Shown in pieces: positions 14,956 through 23,424 of a stretch of DNA of 29,812 nt. How positions within the stretch are numbered: position 1 is the first letter of the stretch; every line of letters starts with the position of its first letter. Under the pieces are notes generated by a model. It saw nothing but the letters and a program-made list of their open reading frames with translations, was not told the origin of the DNA and searched no databases. The stretch lies in NCBI GenBank assembly GCA_964541075.1, contig CAZIPZ010000018.1:1-29812 (forward strand). The letters are read 5' to 3'. Both the position numbers and the translations under genes were made by a program. The stretch comes from CAZIPZ01 sp964541075. GTDB taxonomy: Bacteria > Acidobacteriota > Terriglobia > 20CM-2-55-15.

Positions 14956-15108
14956 CTACATCCAGTCCTCTTTTGATGCCTTCTTCTTCCGCCGGACAAT
15001 AATGAAAACGATACAAGCCAATGCGAGGATCCCCGCGATCACGCGAATGGTGAGCGTCGGATCGCCGCCTTCTTCGGTTGCTTGAAGAAGCCACAAAGCC
15101 AGGTTCAT
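14956..15108 (-). CDS. 50-residue single-span membrane microprotein at the end of the Tad operon
   Basis: ATG 15108 to TAG 14956 encodes 50 residues: a short N-terminus with an acidic patch (LLQATEEGGDPT), one membrane helix (IRVIAGILALACIVFIIV, about 22-39) and a basic tail (RRKKKASKEDWM). The positive-inside rule puts the tail in the cytoplasm. An AAGGAGG ribosome site lies in the 12-base gap after the tadC stop, so it is very likely cotranscribed with tadC. It falls below common length cutoffs and is easily missed. It could be a small accessory subunit of the TadB/TadC platform or an unrelated small membrane protein; its role is unknown. Confidence 0.7.
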   Translation of the reverse strand: MNLALWLLQATEEGGDPTLTIRVIAGILALACIVFIIVRRKKKASKEDWM

Positions 15109-15120
15109 AAGCCTCCTTAT

Positions 15121-16047
15121 TTATTGAGACATCAATTGCAGGTCTCGCAGGATCGAAATTATACCCGGCGCCAAAATGACGACAAAAAGCGCGGGGAGGA
15201 TAAACAGCACGATAGGAAACACCATTTTGACAGCAGCTTTGTTAATTGTGGACTCAATCTCAAGGCGCCGCTTCGTGCGCACCGAATCCGCATAGATCCG
15301 CAAGGCATTCGAGAGGCCGGTTCCGAAGCGTTCGGCTTGAACGATCATGCTCGCGAGCGAACGAATATCCAAGAGGCCCGTTCGCTGCGCCATGTGCTGA
15401 AACGCAATGGCGCGCTCTTGGCCAGCCTGAACCTCGAGCGTCATCCAATAGAATTCGTCTGCCAGCTCCGGATACACGAACCGGATCTCGTCGCCTACAC
15501 GCGCAATCGCCTGGTCGAGGGAAAGCCCGGCCCCAAGCACGATGCTCAGCATATCCGTCGTGTCCGGCAGAGCCGCCATGAGACTTAGCCGATGCCGTTT
15601 GCGGAGCGAAACAAGGATCTGCTCTGGAAAGAAATAGCCCAAGACGAAGGCGCCTGCGAGACCAAGCAACTGCATCGAAAGATCCTGGTTCTGCAGAAGC
15701 GCCAGAGCGATGAGGATGACGGCCGCTGTGAACGAAAGCGAGAGGATGCCATAGATTTTCACGGCCCTGGGACCGCGGAATCCGGCTCGCATGAGCTCAA
15801 TTTCCTTTTCGCGAAACCAGCTCTTCCCGAAGATTGATCCGTAAGTCGATCGCAGCAACGCCTCCCAGATGTCGCCCCCAATAAAAAAGGAAGAAGAAAC
15901 GTCCGAGGGCTGCTGCTCCTGCAGCTCCTCAAGTCGGCGCATGAGAGCATCCTGGCGTGTTCTGAGATAGTAAAGGACGCCGGCTACCAGGAGCGTCACG
16001 CATGTAAGGCTGCTGAAGAGAAAGAGGTATTGAGGATGTATCGACAT
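15121..16047 (-). CDS. tadC: Tad pilus inner-membrane platform protein TadC
   Basis: 308 residues, T2SS-F superfamily. Membrane segments are visible near 8-27, at about 98-120 and 125-142, and near the C-terminus (MVFPIVLFILPALFVVILAP). The conserved cytoplasmic block includes LPDTTDMLSIVLGAGLSLDQ (about 165-184) and MIVQAERFGTGLSNALR, typical of TadC. TadB and TadC form the platform on which the TadA ATPase acts during Flp pilus assembly. Its ATG follows the TGA of tadB with no gap. Confidence 0.93.
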   Translation of the reverse strand: MSIHPQYLFLFSSLTCVTLLVAGVLYYLRTRQDALMRRLEELQEQQPSDVSSSFFIGGDIWEALLRSTYGSIFGKSWFREKEIELMRAGFRGPRAVKIYGILSLSFTAAVILIALALLQNQDLSMQLLGLAGAFVLGYFFPEQILVSLRKRHRLSLMAALPDTTDMLSIVLGAGLSLDQAIARVGDEIRFVYPELADEFYWMTLEVQAGQERAIAFQHMAQRTGLLDIRSLASMIVQAERFGTGLSNALRIYADSVRTKRRLEIESTINKAAVKMVFPIVLFILPALFVVILAPGIISILRDLQLMSQ

Positions 16048-16998
16048 TCAGAGCCTCACTGTGGCGACCCGACGCACGATCAAAATCCCGACGATTTCCG
16101 AAATGATGCCGTACGTCAAAATCTGAGAGCCAAGCGGAGTCAGCCATAGCACCGAGATGTATTCGTAGCGAAGGAAATAGAATGCCAGACCCGTCACGAT
16201 TGGAAGGCCGCAGAGCAGCGCCGCCGAAAAACGCTGCTGAGCCGTATGAGCGCGAAGGCGAGCACGCAATTGCAGCCGCTCTCGAATCACTGCCGAAAGG
16301 TTCTCCATGACCGTAACAATATTGGCGCCGGTCTCGCGCTGCAAAATCACTCCAGTCGAAAAAAACCGCACATCGAGCAGCGGCACGCGATCACCAAGAC
16401 CGTGCAAGGCTTCGCTCACTGTTGAACCAAGATCCAAGTCTTCTACAAGCTTCTTGAATTCTCCTCCCAACGGACTCGGAGTTTCATCGGCCAGCACGCG
16501 TAAGCCGCTATGAATGTTGTGTCCGGCCCGCATCGTTCTGGTAAACAGATCGATGGCGTCAGGCAGCATCTCCTCGATTTGACGCATGCGCCTCTCCCGT
16601 TGATTTCGGATGAAGAGCAATGGAAGCAGCGAACAACCCATTGCAAAAAGAACCTTCAAAATCAGAAATGGGAGCAACTGAAATGCATCCGCTGCAAAAT
16701 ATCCCGCCGCCAGAAGAAACACGCTGAATGCCACCACGTTGCCCGCCCGATATTGCAGCTTTGCCTGGTCGATCATTGCTTGAAGCTGCTTCATCAGCTC
16801 CATCCGCGAAAAGAAGGATGCACTGCTGAGCTGTTGCTGTAGCAGTAGCGAGCCAGGCCGGCGGCCGCTCGCGACTCGCAATCCCCGCAACCTCTGCTCG
16901 ATTTCCAGGCGAACCCGTCGCTGCGGGCGCCACCAGGCGAATTCGGCCGCCATCGCGAAGCAGGCGGTAAAAATGAGTAGCGTGACGAGCGTTGTCAT
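16048..16998 (-). CDS. tadB: Tad pilus inner-membrane platform protein TadB
   Basis: 316 residues, T2SS-F superfamily. It has an N-terminal helix (about 3-20), a central helix pair (about 90-130), the conserved cytoplasmic segment with LPDAIDLFTRTMRAGHNIHS (about 145-164) and VILQRETGANIVTVMENLS, and two C-terminal helices. It pairs with TadC as a heteromeric platform. It starts 9 bases after the tadA stop and abuts tadC, so all three are translated from one message. Confidence 0.93.
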   Translation of the reverse strand: MTTLVTLLIFTACFAMAAEFAWWRPQRRVRLEIEQRLRGLRVASGRRPGSLLLQQQLSSASFFSRMELMKQLQAMIDQAKLQYRAGNVVAFSVFLLAAGYFAADAFQLLPFLILKVLFAMGCSLLPLLFIRNQRERRMRQIEEMLPDAIDLFTRTMRAGHNIHSGLRVLADETPSPLGGEFKKLVEDLDLGSTVSEALHGLGDRVPLLDVRFFSTGVILQRETGANIVTVMENLSAVIRERLQLRARLRAHTAQQRFSAALLCGLPIVTGLAFYFLRYEYISVLWLTPLGSQILTYGIISEIVGILIVRRVATVRL

Positions 16999-17007
16999 AG
17001 TTTTGTG

Positions 17008-18324
17008 TCAGATCTCAAAAACGTCCGGATTAACTTCAACGCCTCGGGCACGCAGGCGGCTTAGACATTGAGGGCGATATCCACACGCCACAAATCGCCC
17101 CAGAACGCGGTTTTCCTCATCCAGACCGGTGCGTTCGAAACGGAAGATCTCTTCCAGGGCGACTCCGTCGCTTGTTACCGCGGTCACCTCCGCCATGCTT
17201 GAGACTCGGCGGGAGCCGTCGTGAAATCGCGCCATCTGAACGACAAGTTGAATGGCGGAAGCGGCCTGTTGCCGAATGATCGGCTCGGTAAGACCGACGT
17301 TTGCCATAAGGACCATCGTCTCGATCCGATGAAAACAGTCTCTAGGAGAGTTGGCATGCATTGTTGTCATCGAGCCATCATGACCCGTATTCATCGCTTG
17401 AAGCATGTCCAATGCTTCAGGTCCGCGTGCTTCACCAACGATGATGCGATCCGGCCGCATACGGAGAGCATTGATGACCAGGTCGCGCGGAGTCACAGCT
17501 CCCTGACCCTCGATGCTTGCATCGCGGGTTTCAAGTCGCACCAAATGGCGCTGCTGAAGCATCAATTCGGCGATGTCTTCGATTGTGACAATTCGTTCGG
17601 TCTCAGGGATGGCGCGGGATAGCGCGTTCAATAGCGTGGTTTTGCCGCTCCCACTACCTCCCGAGATCACTACGTTCAGTCGCGCTTGCACGCATCCGTT
17701 CAGGAATTCAAGCATCGCGCCCGTCAGCGTTCCGTTTGCAACGAGCTCCTCATTAGTCACTACCCGACCGCCGAAGCGGCGGATGGAGAGCGCGGGCCCA
17801 TCGAGCGTCACAGGAGGAATGGCCGCAGTCACTCTGGAGCCATCCGCCAGCCGCGCCGCCACGATGGGATTGGCTTCATCAATTCGCCGACCGGCCGCCG
17901 TCACCATTTTTTCAATGATATGCAGAAGGTGTTTATCGTCTTTGAATTCAATTGAAGAACGCTGCAGGATGCCGCGACGCTCAACATAGACCTTGTTGTA
18001 CTTGTTGACAAGGATGTCCGTGATCGACGGATCCTTCATCAAAGGCTCGAGCGGGCCAAGGCCGAATACTTCGTCGAGAATCTCTTCGATAACACGATCA
18101 CGCGCTGGGAGCGTCATCGGAATATTTTCTTGAAGGAGGAGTTTCTCGACCGCCCGTCCAATTTCCTCTCGCAGGCGTTCCTTACTGATCAGCCTTAACG
18201 TGTCGCTGTTCAGCGACTGAAGCAGCTTCCGGTGCACTTTCGATTTCAAGTCCGAGTGGCGCTCCGGCGAGGCAGCGCTCCTCCGTGTTGAAGGCGCTTG
18301 TCTCTCCGATGGCAACATAGGCAT
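17008..18324 (-). CDS. tadA: Tad pilus assembly ATPase TadA (CpaF)
   Basis: 438 residues, a secretion ATPase of the VirB11/GspE class. Motifs in order: Walker A GGSGSGKT (222-229), Asp box TIEDIAEL (247-254), Walker B RIIVGEARG (293-301) and His box GHDGSMTTMHAN (314-325). The N-terminal domain (about 60-200) carries the CpaF signature GPLEPLMKDPSITDILVN. It powers Flp pilus polymerisation (and retraction in some species) at the TadB/TadC platform. All catalytic boxes are intact. It lies 12 bases after the tadZ stop. Confidence 0.96.
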   Translation of the reverse strand: MPMLPSERQAPSTRRSAASPERHSDLKSKVHRKLLQSLNSDTLRLISKERLREEIGRAVEKLLLQENIPMTLPARDRVIEEILDEVFGLGPLEPLMKDPSITDILVNKYNKVYVERRGILQRSSIEFKDDKHLLHIIEKMVTAAGRRIDEANPIVAARLADGSRVTAAIPPVTLDGPALSIRRFGGRVVTNEELVANGTLTGAMLEFLNGCVQARLNVVISGGSGSGKTTLLNALSRAIPETERIVTIEDIAELMLQQRHLVRLETRDASIEGQGAVTPRDLVINALRMRPDRIIVGEARGPEALDMLQAMNTGHDGSMTTMHANSPRDCFHRIETMVLMANVGLTEPIIRQQAASAIQLVVQMARFHDGSRRVSSMAEVTAVTSDGVALEEIFRFERTGLDEENRVLGRFVACGYRPQCLSRLRARGVEVNPDVFEI

Positions 18325-18336
18325 ATCGTCCTGCCT

Positions 18337-19518
18337 CTACGTTTTTTGCACCGCGTTCTGAATCTTAGCGGGCGCGGCGCCATCCATTCCCATCTTCTTT
18401 GCTAGTTCCCGATAAGACCGGCCCAATTCCGTATTGCCGCGAATTACGACAGGACGGATTTCATGTATCGCCTGCATCGCCTCGTCATAGCGGTTCGGAA
18501 GCACCCAGAATGGCGACACTCCCAAGGTGTGTTGCAGTTGCTGCATATTTACCTGCGCGGACGCGCGCTTTTCGTGCCGGTTAACGATCAGCTTTACCGC
18601 CTCCTGACCGTAGCCTGCGCGAGCAAGTGCTCCGAGATATCGTTGGGCATTGCGTACTGCAGGAAATTCCTGTGTGAGCACCACAAAGATGGATTCGGAC
18701 AGTTCGAGGCAACTTAGCAGGAGAGGATCCAGGTCGCGCGAACCGTCGACGATGACAACGTCATAGTGCTCAATAAGGAAACTGCCGATCTCGCGCAGAT
18801 GCTGCTCTTCGATCATTCTGGAGCGTTCCACTTCATGAGGTGCGCATAGCACTGAAAAGCCCAATGGATCTCGCACCATGATGCCTTCCAGCATAGCCTG
18901 GTCGAGTTGATTGAGGTTTTCCACCACATCCGCGAGTGAATATTGGTGGCGCATGCCCAGATAACATTCAACATCGCCAGAATCCGTATCAAGATCCAGC
19001 ACCACCGTCGACTTGTTTTGCCGGGCGCAGAGCGCCGCAAAATTAACCGCGACAGTCGTCGTTCCCACGCCTCCTTTCACGCCGGCAAAGGTATACATTC
19101 TGCCGAACTGTCGGCCCTGCCTTTGAATCCGATGCGCATGCTGGTCGAATCGAATCAGCGCTTCTTCGAATTCCGCCCGCTTAAGAGGCTGCTGAAGGAA
19201 ATCCGCGCTTCCCAAACGCATCGAGCGCAGCAGGAAGTCTTCTCCGGCCTTAGAATCAGAAAGGATCACATACACTCCGGGTATGCTCAGGCGCATTTGC
19301 TCGAGCGTGCGCAGACCATGCTCCGGATCTGGCGCTATATCCAGCAGGACCGCCGCCTGAGGATTGAGGTTCAGGTCCTGCAGAATACGAACGTATAGAT
19401 TGGGCCCCATGTCCTCATGGCGCCCAACGATCTGTACACTTGCCGCTTGGGCGATTTGCTCACGTACGAAATCGTGAAAGCGAGGCTCTGTGCTGGCTAC
19501 AATCAATTGCACGGGCAT
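18337..19518 (-). CDS. tadZ: Tad pilus localisation ATPase TadZ/CpaE (receiver-like domain plus MinD/ParA ATPase)
   Basis: 393 residues. The N-terminal 120 residues form an atypical receiver-like domain (AAVLLDIAPDPEHGL near 55-69, later QQPLKR) that lacks a complete phosphorylation pocket. A ParA/MinD ATPase domain follows, with the deviant Walker A GVKGGVGTTT (146-155) and VVLDLDTDSGDVE. TadZ proteins mark the site of pilus assembly, often at a cell pole. The MinD-type domain normally dimerises on ATP. The gene lies 22 bases after the first tadE-like stop and before tadA, the usual order in Tad loci. Confidence 0.92.
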   Translation of the reverse strand: MPVQLIVASTEPRFHDFVREQIAQAASVQIVGRHEDMGPNLYVRILQDLNLNPQAAVLLDIAPDPEHGLRTLEQMRLSIPGVYVILSDSKAGEDFLLRSMRLGSADFLQQPLKRAEFEEALIRFDQHAHRIQRQGRQFGRMYTFAGVKGGVGTTTVAVNFAALCARQNKSTVVLDLDTDSGDVECYLGMRHQYSLADVVENLNQLDQAMLEGIMVRDPLGFSVLCAPHEVERSRMIEEQHLREIGSFLIEHYDVVIVDGSRDLDPLLLSCLELSESIFVVLTQEFPAVRNAQRYLGALARAGYGQEAVKLIVNRHEKRASAQVNMQQLQHTLGVSPFWVLPNRYDEAMQAIHEIRPVVIRGNTELGRSYRELAKKMGMDGAAPAKIQNAVQKT

Positions 19519-19540
19519 ACTGTTCTCAATTCATTACTCC

Positions 19541-20050
19541 TCATGGTGACCAGGTCGATGATTCCGGATCGTTTCCTGCGCTCTCGATTGCGACTGTTGT
19601 CGAAAACGAGGGGGCCTGTAACGGTTGCAAGCCGAGCAGCGGCAGAAAGTGATTAAACTGGTATCCAGTGATGCTGACAGTCACAGAATGAGGCACGCAA
19701 TTCGAACTGCAACCACCGGAGCAAGAAAAAGGAACACTTAGATCGGGATTTTCCGCATCAAGCATCCAGTAGTTGACTTGAATTGGAATATCTCCAGTTA
19801 ACAACCGCGCGCGGTCTGGAAACGGTGGAGAGTTCGCCTGCATCCACGTGACGACGTTTGATCCGGCGCCATCCTGCCAGCAATGAGTGGCGGCATAGCG
19901 CGCTCCCTGGCGGGTGATCGTCGCCAGGGCGTGATAGGTCCAAGCAATCTCGGTGAACGCCAGCAACCCGAACGTCAACGGCAGCACTCCTGCAATCAAC
20001 ACCAGCGCCATTTCGACGGTCGCCTGTCCGCTTGAACGCTTTCGCAACAT
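19541..20050 (-). CDS. TadE-like minor pseudopilin with cysteine cluster
   Basis: 169 residues. The N-terminus reads RKRSSGQATVEMALVLIAG, the TadE pattern of a Gly before a hydrophobic helix with Glu near +5, so it is a likely prepilin-peptidase substrate. The helix (about 9-34) is followed by an exported domain with several Cys: a lone THCWQD and a tight group CSGGCSSNC (about 129-137). Minor pseudopilins are needed for Tad pilus assembly. It starts one base after the stop of the other tadE-like gene. Confidence 0.85.
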   Translation of the reverse strand: MLRKRSSGQATVEMALVLIAGVLPLTFGLLAFTEIAWTYHALATITRQGARYAATHCWQDGAGSNVVTWMQANSPPFPDRARLLTGDIPIQVNYWMLDAENPDLSVPFSCSGGCSSNCVPHSVTVSITGYQFNHFLPLLGLQPLQAPSFSTTVAIESAGNDPESSTWSP

Positions 20051-20051
20051 C

Positions 20052-20591
20052 TCAACCGCCGGTCACAGGCATGCGCACAGACACCCTCAGGTTTATCGTG
20101 CCGAAATTCACAAACGGAAATTGGACGGTCATGGGAAATCCATTTCCAAAATTGACGACGACAAAGTCCGGAGCGCGACCAACCGACGAAAGCTGGCAAC
20201 TTTCACCATCTTCCGTGCAGGGGCACTCCGTCACTCCGGTTGTTCCGGGCGCCTGACGCTCAGGAAGAATCTGTATCAGGTCGGGTGTGAGGCCTGGGAC
20301 GACCGGTGCACCTTCCCCTTGAAGGTTTCCGTACACGATGAAATTGCGAGCGTCCGTTAACAGAGGATCCGCCGTGTTGCAGTAATCGACGTTCACCGAA
20401 CGCGCTAATAATCCGGCGCCCGCCCGCAAAGCTTTCTGCAGGGTGTGATAAACGTAGAACACTCGTCCGAGTTGGACGCCGCCGAAGAGAAGCGCAAGCA
20501 TCAACGGAATCTGGAAAGCCAGTTCGACGACCGCCTGGCCTCGCTGCCGTTTGAGATGCCTTCCATAATCTGTTCTGAAATGTTCTGTCAC
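20052..20591 (-). CDS. tadE: TadE-like minor pseudopilin (second copy)
   Basis: 179 residues from a GTG at 20591, which has GAGGTGG just before it; the frame is open further upstream, but that part would overlap tadG and looks non-coding. KRQRGQAVVELAFQIPLML is a clear TadE-type processing site and helix, followed by LFGGVQLGRVFYVYHTLQKA. The exported domain contains a Cys group ECPCTEDGESC and a Pro/Gly-rich loop. It begins 17 bases after the tadG stop and is followed after one base by the other tadE-like gene. Confidence 0.85.
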   Translation of the reverse strand: MTEHFRTDYGRHLKRQRGQAVVELAFQIPLMLALLFGGVQLGRVFYVYHTLQKALRAGAGLLARSVNVDYCNTADPLLTDARNFIVYGNLQGEGAPVVPGLTPDLIQILPERQAPGTTGVTECPCTEDGESCQLSSVGRAPDFVVVNFGNGFPMTVQFPFVNFGTINLRVSVRMPVTGG

Positions 20592-20608
20592 CTTCCCACC
20601 TCTGGACA

Positions 20609-21955
20609 CTAGTGCAACACGGCTCTGCCGGGCCCTCGCGACACGCTGCACATTCCGCCAGGAGTTCCGCACCGAAGCAGCGCTGGCGAGCCAATGTATT
20701 GAGCACGAAACGCCCCGGTCGCAAGGCTGGGATCGAGGCCTTCTGTCGTCGTGGGCGAGGTCTCAATTAGAAACTGACGAAAACTCAGAACAGTTAGTGA
20801 GTCGATCGCGTCGAGGGAATCCACGACCGCGATCGTCACGACCCGGCGCATGTTCCCGTCGTATTCCGTTGCGTAGTCCTGCAACCCAACGCCTGCTGCG
20901 TACGCCCCCCCCCCGATATCGGTGTCGGCGGGAAAGAGCGATGCGACTGCGGCGAACTCGCCGCCATTGATCGCGCCACAGTTGTTCAGAGAAGGGTCAA
21001 TTCCAAACCTTGTGTTCAAGCCGCATAGAAAGTCCTGGCCCACCGTGGCGCCTGCGCCGGTATTGCCTTGCAGGTCCGGATATCCAGTTTCGATTGAATC
21101 CACGGAGATAATTCCCGCAGGCGTCAGTCCAGAGTTCCTGGAAATAGGACCTGCACCCAGTTCGAACAAAGAACTATCGAGACCCAACTCGGACCCTCCG
21201 CTGGGAACGTGATTCAGGATTGCATACGGAACAGCCGCATCCGTGCCCACTAACGGGCCTGGTGTGGAAGGAGCGTTGGGAGTTTGTTGGGACGGACTGA
21301 GATACAAGGTGTAGAAGGCGCCGGGAAGGAAGCCATAGTTAACAGCGTCTGTTCCGGCGCTCTGATCTAGCACCGCCACCCCCTCAATTCCGCAAGCCGA
21401 GCAGACTGGGGCGCTGGGACCCGCAACCGCCGAAACGGCGACTGTGGGCAAAGAACCGATCGAGCGATTCAGGAACTGTGCAAAGAGCACCGGCGCTTGA
21501 GCGGTGACTTGAACGCGAACGTATTTTGGATAGGCGCCCGTTCCCCAGTCGACACCGGAAACTTGCCCTCCGTTTGTGTTTACAAGAGCATCCGCAAGCG
21601 TCGCAAAATAATCGATGTCAGTCGTTGTGATCAGGCCTGCGCCGCCCGAAAGCCCGATTTGGTTCAAGCGCAGATTGAAACGATTGTCATTGCCGGTCGT
21701 GGCGTCAAGGGAGGCCGTCAACTGATCGCCGGCTCGGAGAGAAGCGTTAGAGATGCCGCTGAGTTGAGTCGCGGCCGCGAGCGCGGCGGCGTCCGCCGCA
21801 GTTTGAAGCTCCGCCTGGATGAGATACATTCTTCCAAAGTCCGTTCCCATCACCAGCAGTCCCAAGGCGATGATCGAAAAAAAAAGAAAATAAACTGTGG
21901 TCGCTCCCTGTTCACTCCCGCCAACCGTTTGGATACTTCGTCTTGGGCGCGTCAT
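20609..21955 (-). CDS. tadG: TadG-like Tad pilus protein
   Basis: 448 residues. GGSEQGATTVYFLFFSIIAL (12-31) is a TadG/TadE-type N-terminal helix, followed by the classic MYLIQAELQTAADAAALAAA (43-62), strongly diagnostic of TadG. The long exported part is Gly/Ser/Thr-rich with scattered Cys pairs (VCSAC, FLCGLN, LLRCGTPGGMC). I see no VWA MIDAS motif, which some TadG proteins carry. Two long homopolymers lie in the coding strand, T9 at codons 24-27 and G10 at codons 348-351, so expression could vary by slippage. The ATG overlaps the stop of the secretin gene (ATGA). Confidence 0.88.
   Translation of the reverse strand: MTRPRRSIQTVGGSEQGATTVYFLFFSIIALGLLVMGTDFGRMYLIQAELQTAADAAALAAATQLSGISNASLRAGDQLTASLDATTGNDNRFNLRLNQIGLSGGAGLITTTDIDYFATLADALVNTNGGQVSGVDWGTGAYPKYVRVQVTAQAPVLFAQFLNRSIGSLPTVAVSAVAGPSAPVCSACGIEGVAVLDQSAGTDAVNYGFLPGAFYTLYLSPSQQTPNAPSTPGPLVGTDAAVPYAILNHVPSGGSELGLDSSLFELGAGPISRNSGLTPAGIISVDSIETGYPDLQGNTGAGATVGQDFLCGLNTRFGIDPSLNNCGAINGGEFAAVASLFPADTDIGGGAYAAGVGLQDYATEYDGNMRRVVTIAVVDSLDAIDSLTVLSFRQFLIETSPTTTEGLDPSLATGAFRAQYIGSPALLRCGTPGGMCSVSRGPGRAVLH
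20905..20914 (-). repeat. G10 homopolymer in tadG
   Basis: Ten consecutive C on the plus strand, i.e. G10 in the tadG coding strand, encoding Ile-Gly-Gly-Gly-Ala. In the state given here the frame is open to the natural stop. By my reading, loss of one G gives a stop after 22 more codons and gain of one G gives a stop after about 45. Such tracts are known slippage sites in phase-variable genes of other bacteria; here it is only a candidate. Confidence 0.9.
21877..21885 (-). repeat. T9 homopolymer in the tadG membrane helix
   Basis: Nine A on the plus strand, T9 in the coding strand, spanning the Leu-Phe-Phe-Ser codons of the N-terminal helix; another TTTT lies one base before it. Phe codons in a membrane helix explain part of it, but the uninterrupted length favours replication or RNA-polymerase slippage early in the gene. 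Confidence 0.85.
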
Positions 21956-23424
21956 CGCGGCGTTGCTCCTGAAGGCTCGTGTCCTCTTGGACCAACAAAC
22001 GTTGGCGGCCTTTGATCGGCTCCGGGCGATCCGGCCGGATCAACTCCCGGAAAACCAGGAGTGAACTGCGGAAGAGGCGGCATAGCCCCTGCAGCGAACG
22101 GTTTGACAAAGTGGGGAGTAATTACAACCAGCAACTCCGAGTTGGTTTTTTGAACTTCGCGCGTGCGGAAAAGGTGTCCGAGCACAGGAAGATCACCGAT
22201 CCCCGGAATCTTGCTCATCACCTGTATTGCACGGTTATCGATTAACCCGGCAATGGCGAAGCTCTCACCCTCACGCAGTTCCACCTCAGTTTCCGCTTGC
22301 CTCGTACTGATAGCCGGAATCAGAAATCCCTGAATGGTTAAGGCATTCGCAAAATCCAGCGCGCTGACTTCAGGCCGCACCTTCAAATGAATCATTCCGT
22401 TTGCTTCAACCGTCGGAGTGAAAACCAACCGCACGCCAAACGGACGAAACTGAATGGTGACAACGGGAGCGGCCTGAGCTCCGCTGCCTGTACTGCTGAT
22501 CACCGGGAAAGGAAACTCGCCGCCTGCAAGGAAGTTGGCTTCGCGTCCGCTAACAGTGATCAGATTGGGTTCCGCGAGAATCTCGAGCAGATTGTTGCGT
22601 TCGAGCAGGCGTAAAGTGGCGCCGATATTGATGTCGGGACGGAACGCAAACAGGTTCAACAAATCGGTGACGGTGACCTGCTGGTTGCCCAGTTCAGGCT
22701 GGCCATCAGGACCTCTGGACAACTGGAGCTGCCCAATGCGAGGAAACTGAAACTGCTGAGTTGTTGTGGTTCCGACCAGTTTGTTATTGACGCTGAACAA
22801 ATTGACTCCAAGCTGATTCAGCGTGGTCCTGTCCACGGTTGCGAATTTTACTTGCAGCATCACCTGACGGTTGTCCGCAGGCGGGGCTTGCAACAGATTG
22901 ACGACGGACTTTGCATGCAATGCAGCGATTGCCGCCGATTGAGTGGCAATCGCCTGATCACTCACGACACCCGTCAGCAGGATGGCGTCCTTGCTACTGG
23001 AGATTTCGATCTGCTCGTTTGGGAAAGTGGCTTGCAATTGTTTCTGGATCTCACTCAGATCCGGCTCCACCGCGATGTTGAACTGCGAAACGTTTTCACC
23101 GTGCCACACCATGATCGTCGTATTGCCTGGCGCTTTGCCGTTGAAGACGACTTCATGAGGCGACACCACAACCGCGTCTGCAATAGTCGGATCGGAAACG
23201 AATACTCTCGAAGTCTCATTCGTAAATTGCATGAGTTCGCCCCGGCCCGCGGTGAGCCTCAGAGAGCGGGGCTCCAACGGAGTGGCCGGCCCTGGTGTTT
23301 GCACCGTAGGCCCCTGGGCCGGATCGGCGGCAGGAAGCACTCCCTGAACCTGCGCCACCATCGCGCAACACAGGGCGGCCACAAGGCCAGGAGCAATGGA
23401 GAGAACCATTGTTCGTCTTCTCAT
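21952..23424 (-). CDS. cpaC: Tad pilus outer-membrane secretin CpaC/RcpA
   Basis: 490 residues. A signal peptide (about 1-28) is followed by the secretin N-terminal pilus domain (LRLTAGRGELMQFTNETSRV through TTIMVWHGENVSQFNI, about 55-116), a BON-like segment (IEISSSKDAILLTGVVSD) and a secretin core ending near 440 with GVRLVFTPTV, ELREGESFAIAGLID and GDLPVLGHLFRT. The last 45 residues are a Pro/Gly-rich tail. It forms the outer-membrane ring through which the Flp pilus leaves the cell. The ATG overlaps the cpaB stop and the TGA overlaps the tadG start (ATGA at both ends). Confidence 0.96.
   Translation of the reverse strand: MRRRTMVLSIAPGLVAALCCAMVAQVQGVLPAADPAQGPTVQTPGPATPLEPRSLRLTAGRGELMQFTNETSRVFVSDPTIADAVVVSPHEVVFNGKAPGNTTIMVWHGENVSQFNIAVEPDLSEIQKQLQATFPNEQIEISSSKDAILLTGVVSDQAIATQSAAIAALHAKSVVNLLQAPPADNRQVMLQVKFATVDRTTLNQLGVNLFSVNNKLVGTTTTQQFQFPRIGQLQLSRGPDGQPELGNQQVTVTDLLNLFAFRPDINIGATLRLLERNNLLEILAEPNLITVSGREANFLAGGEFPFPVISSTGSGAQAAPVVTIQFRPFGVRLVFTPTVEANGMIHLKVRPEVSALDFANALTIQGFLIPAISTRQAETEVELREGESFAIAGLIDNRAIQVMSKIPGIGDLPVLGHLFRTREVQKTNSELLVVITPHFVKPFAAGAMPPLPQFTPGFPGVDPAGSPGADQRPPTFVGPRGHEPSGATPR

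Noticed and set aside
14852..15094. 80-codon minus-strand frame over the end of the Tad operon
   Set aside because: It overlaps the 50-residue membrane protein in another frame, has no ribosome site and reads as Arg/Ser-rich noise.
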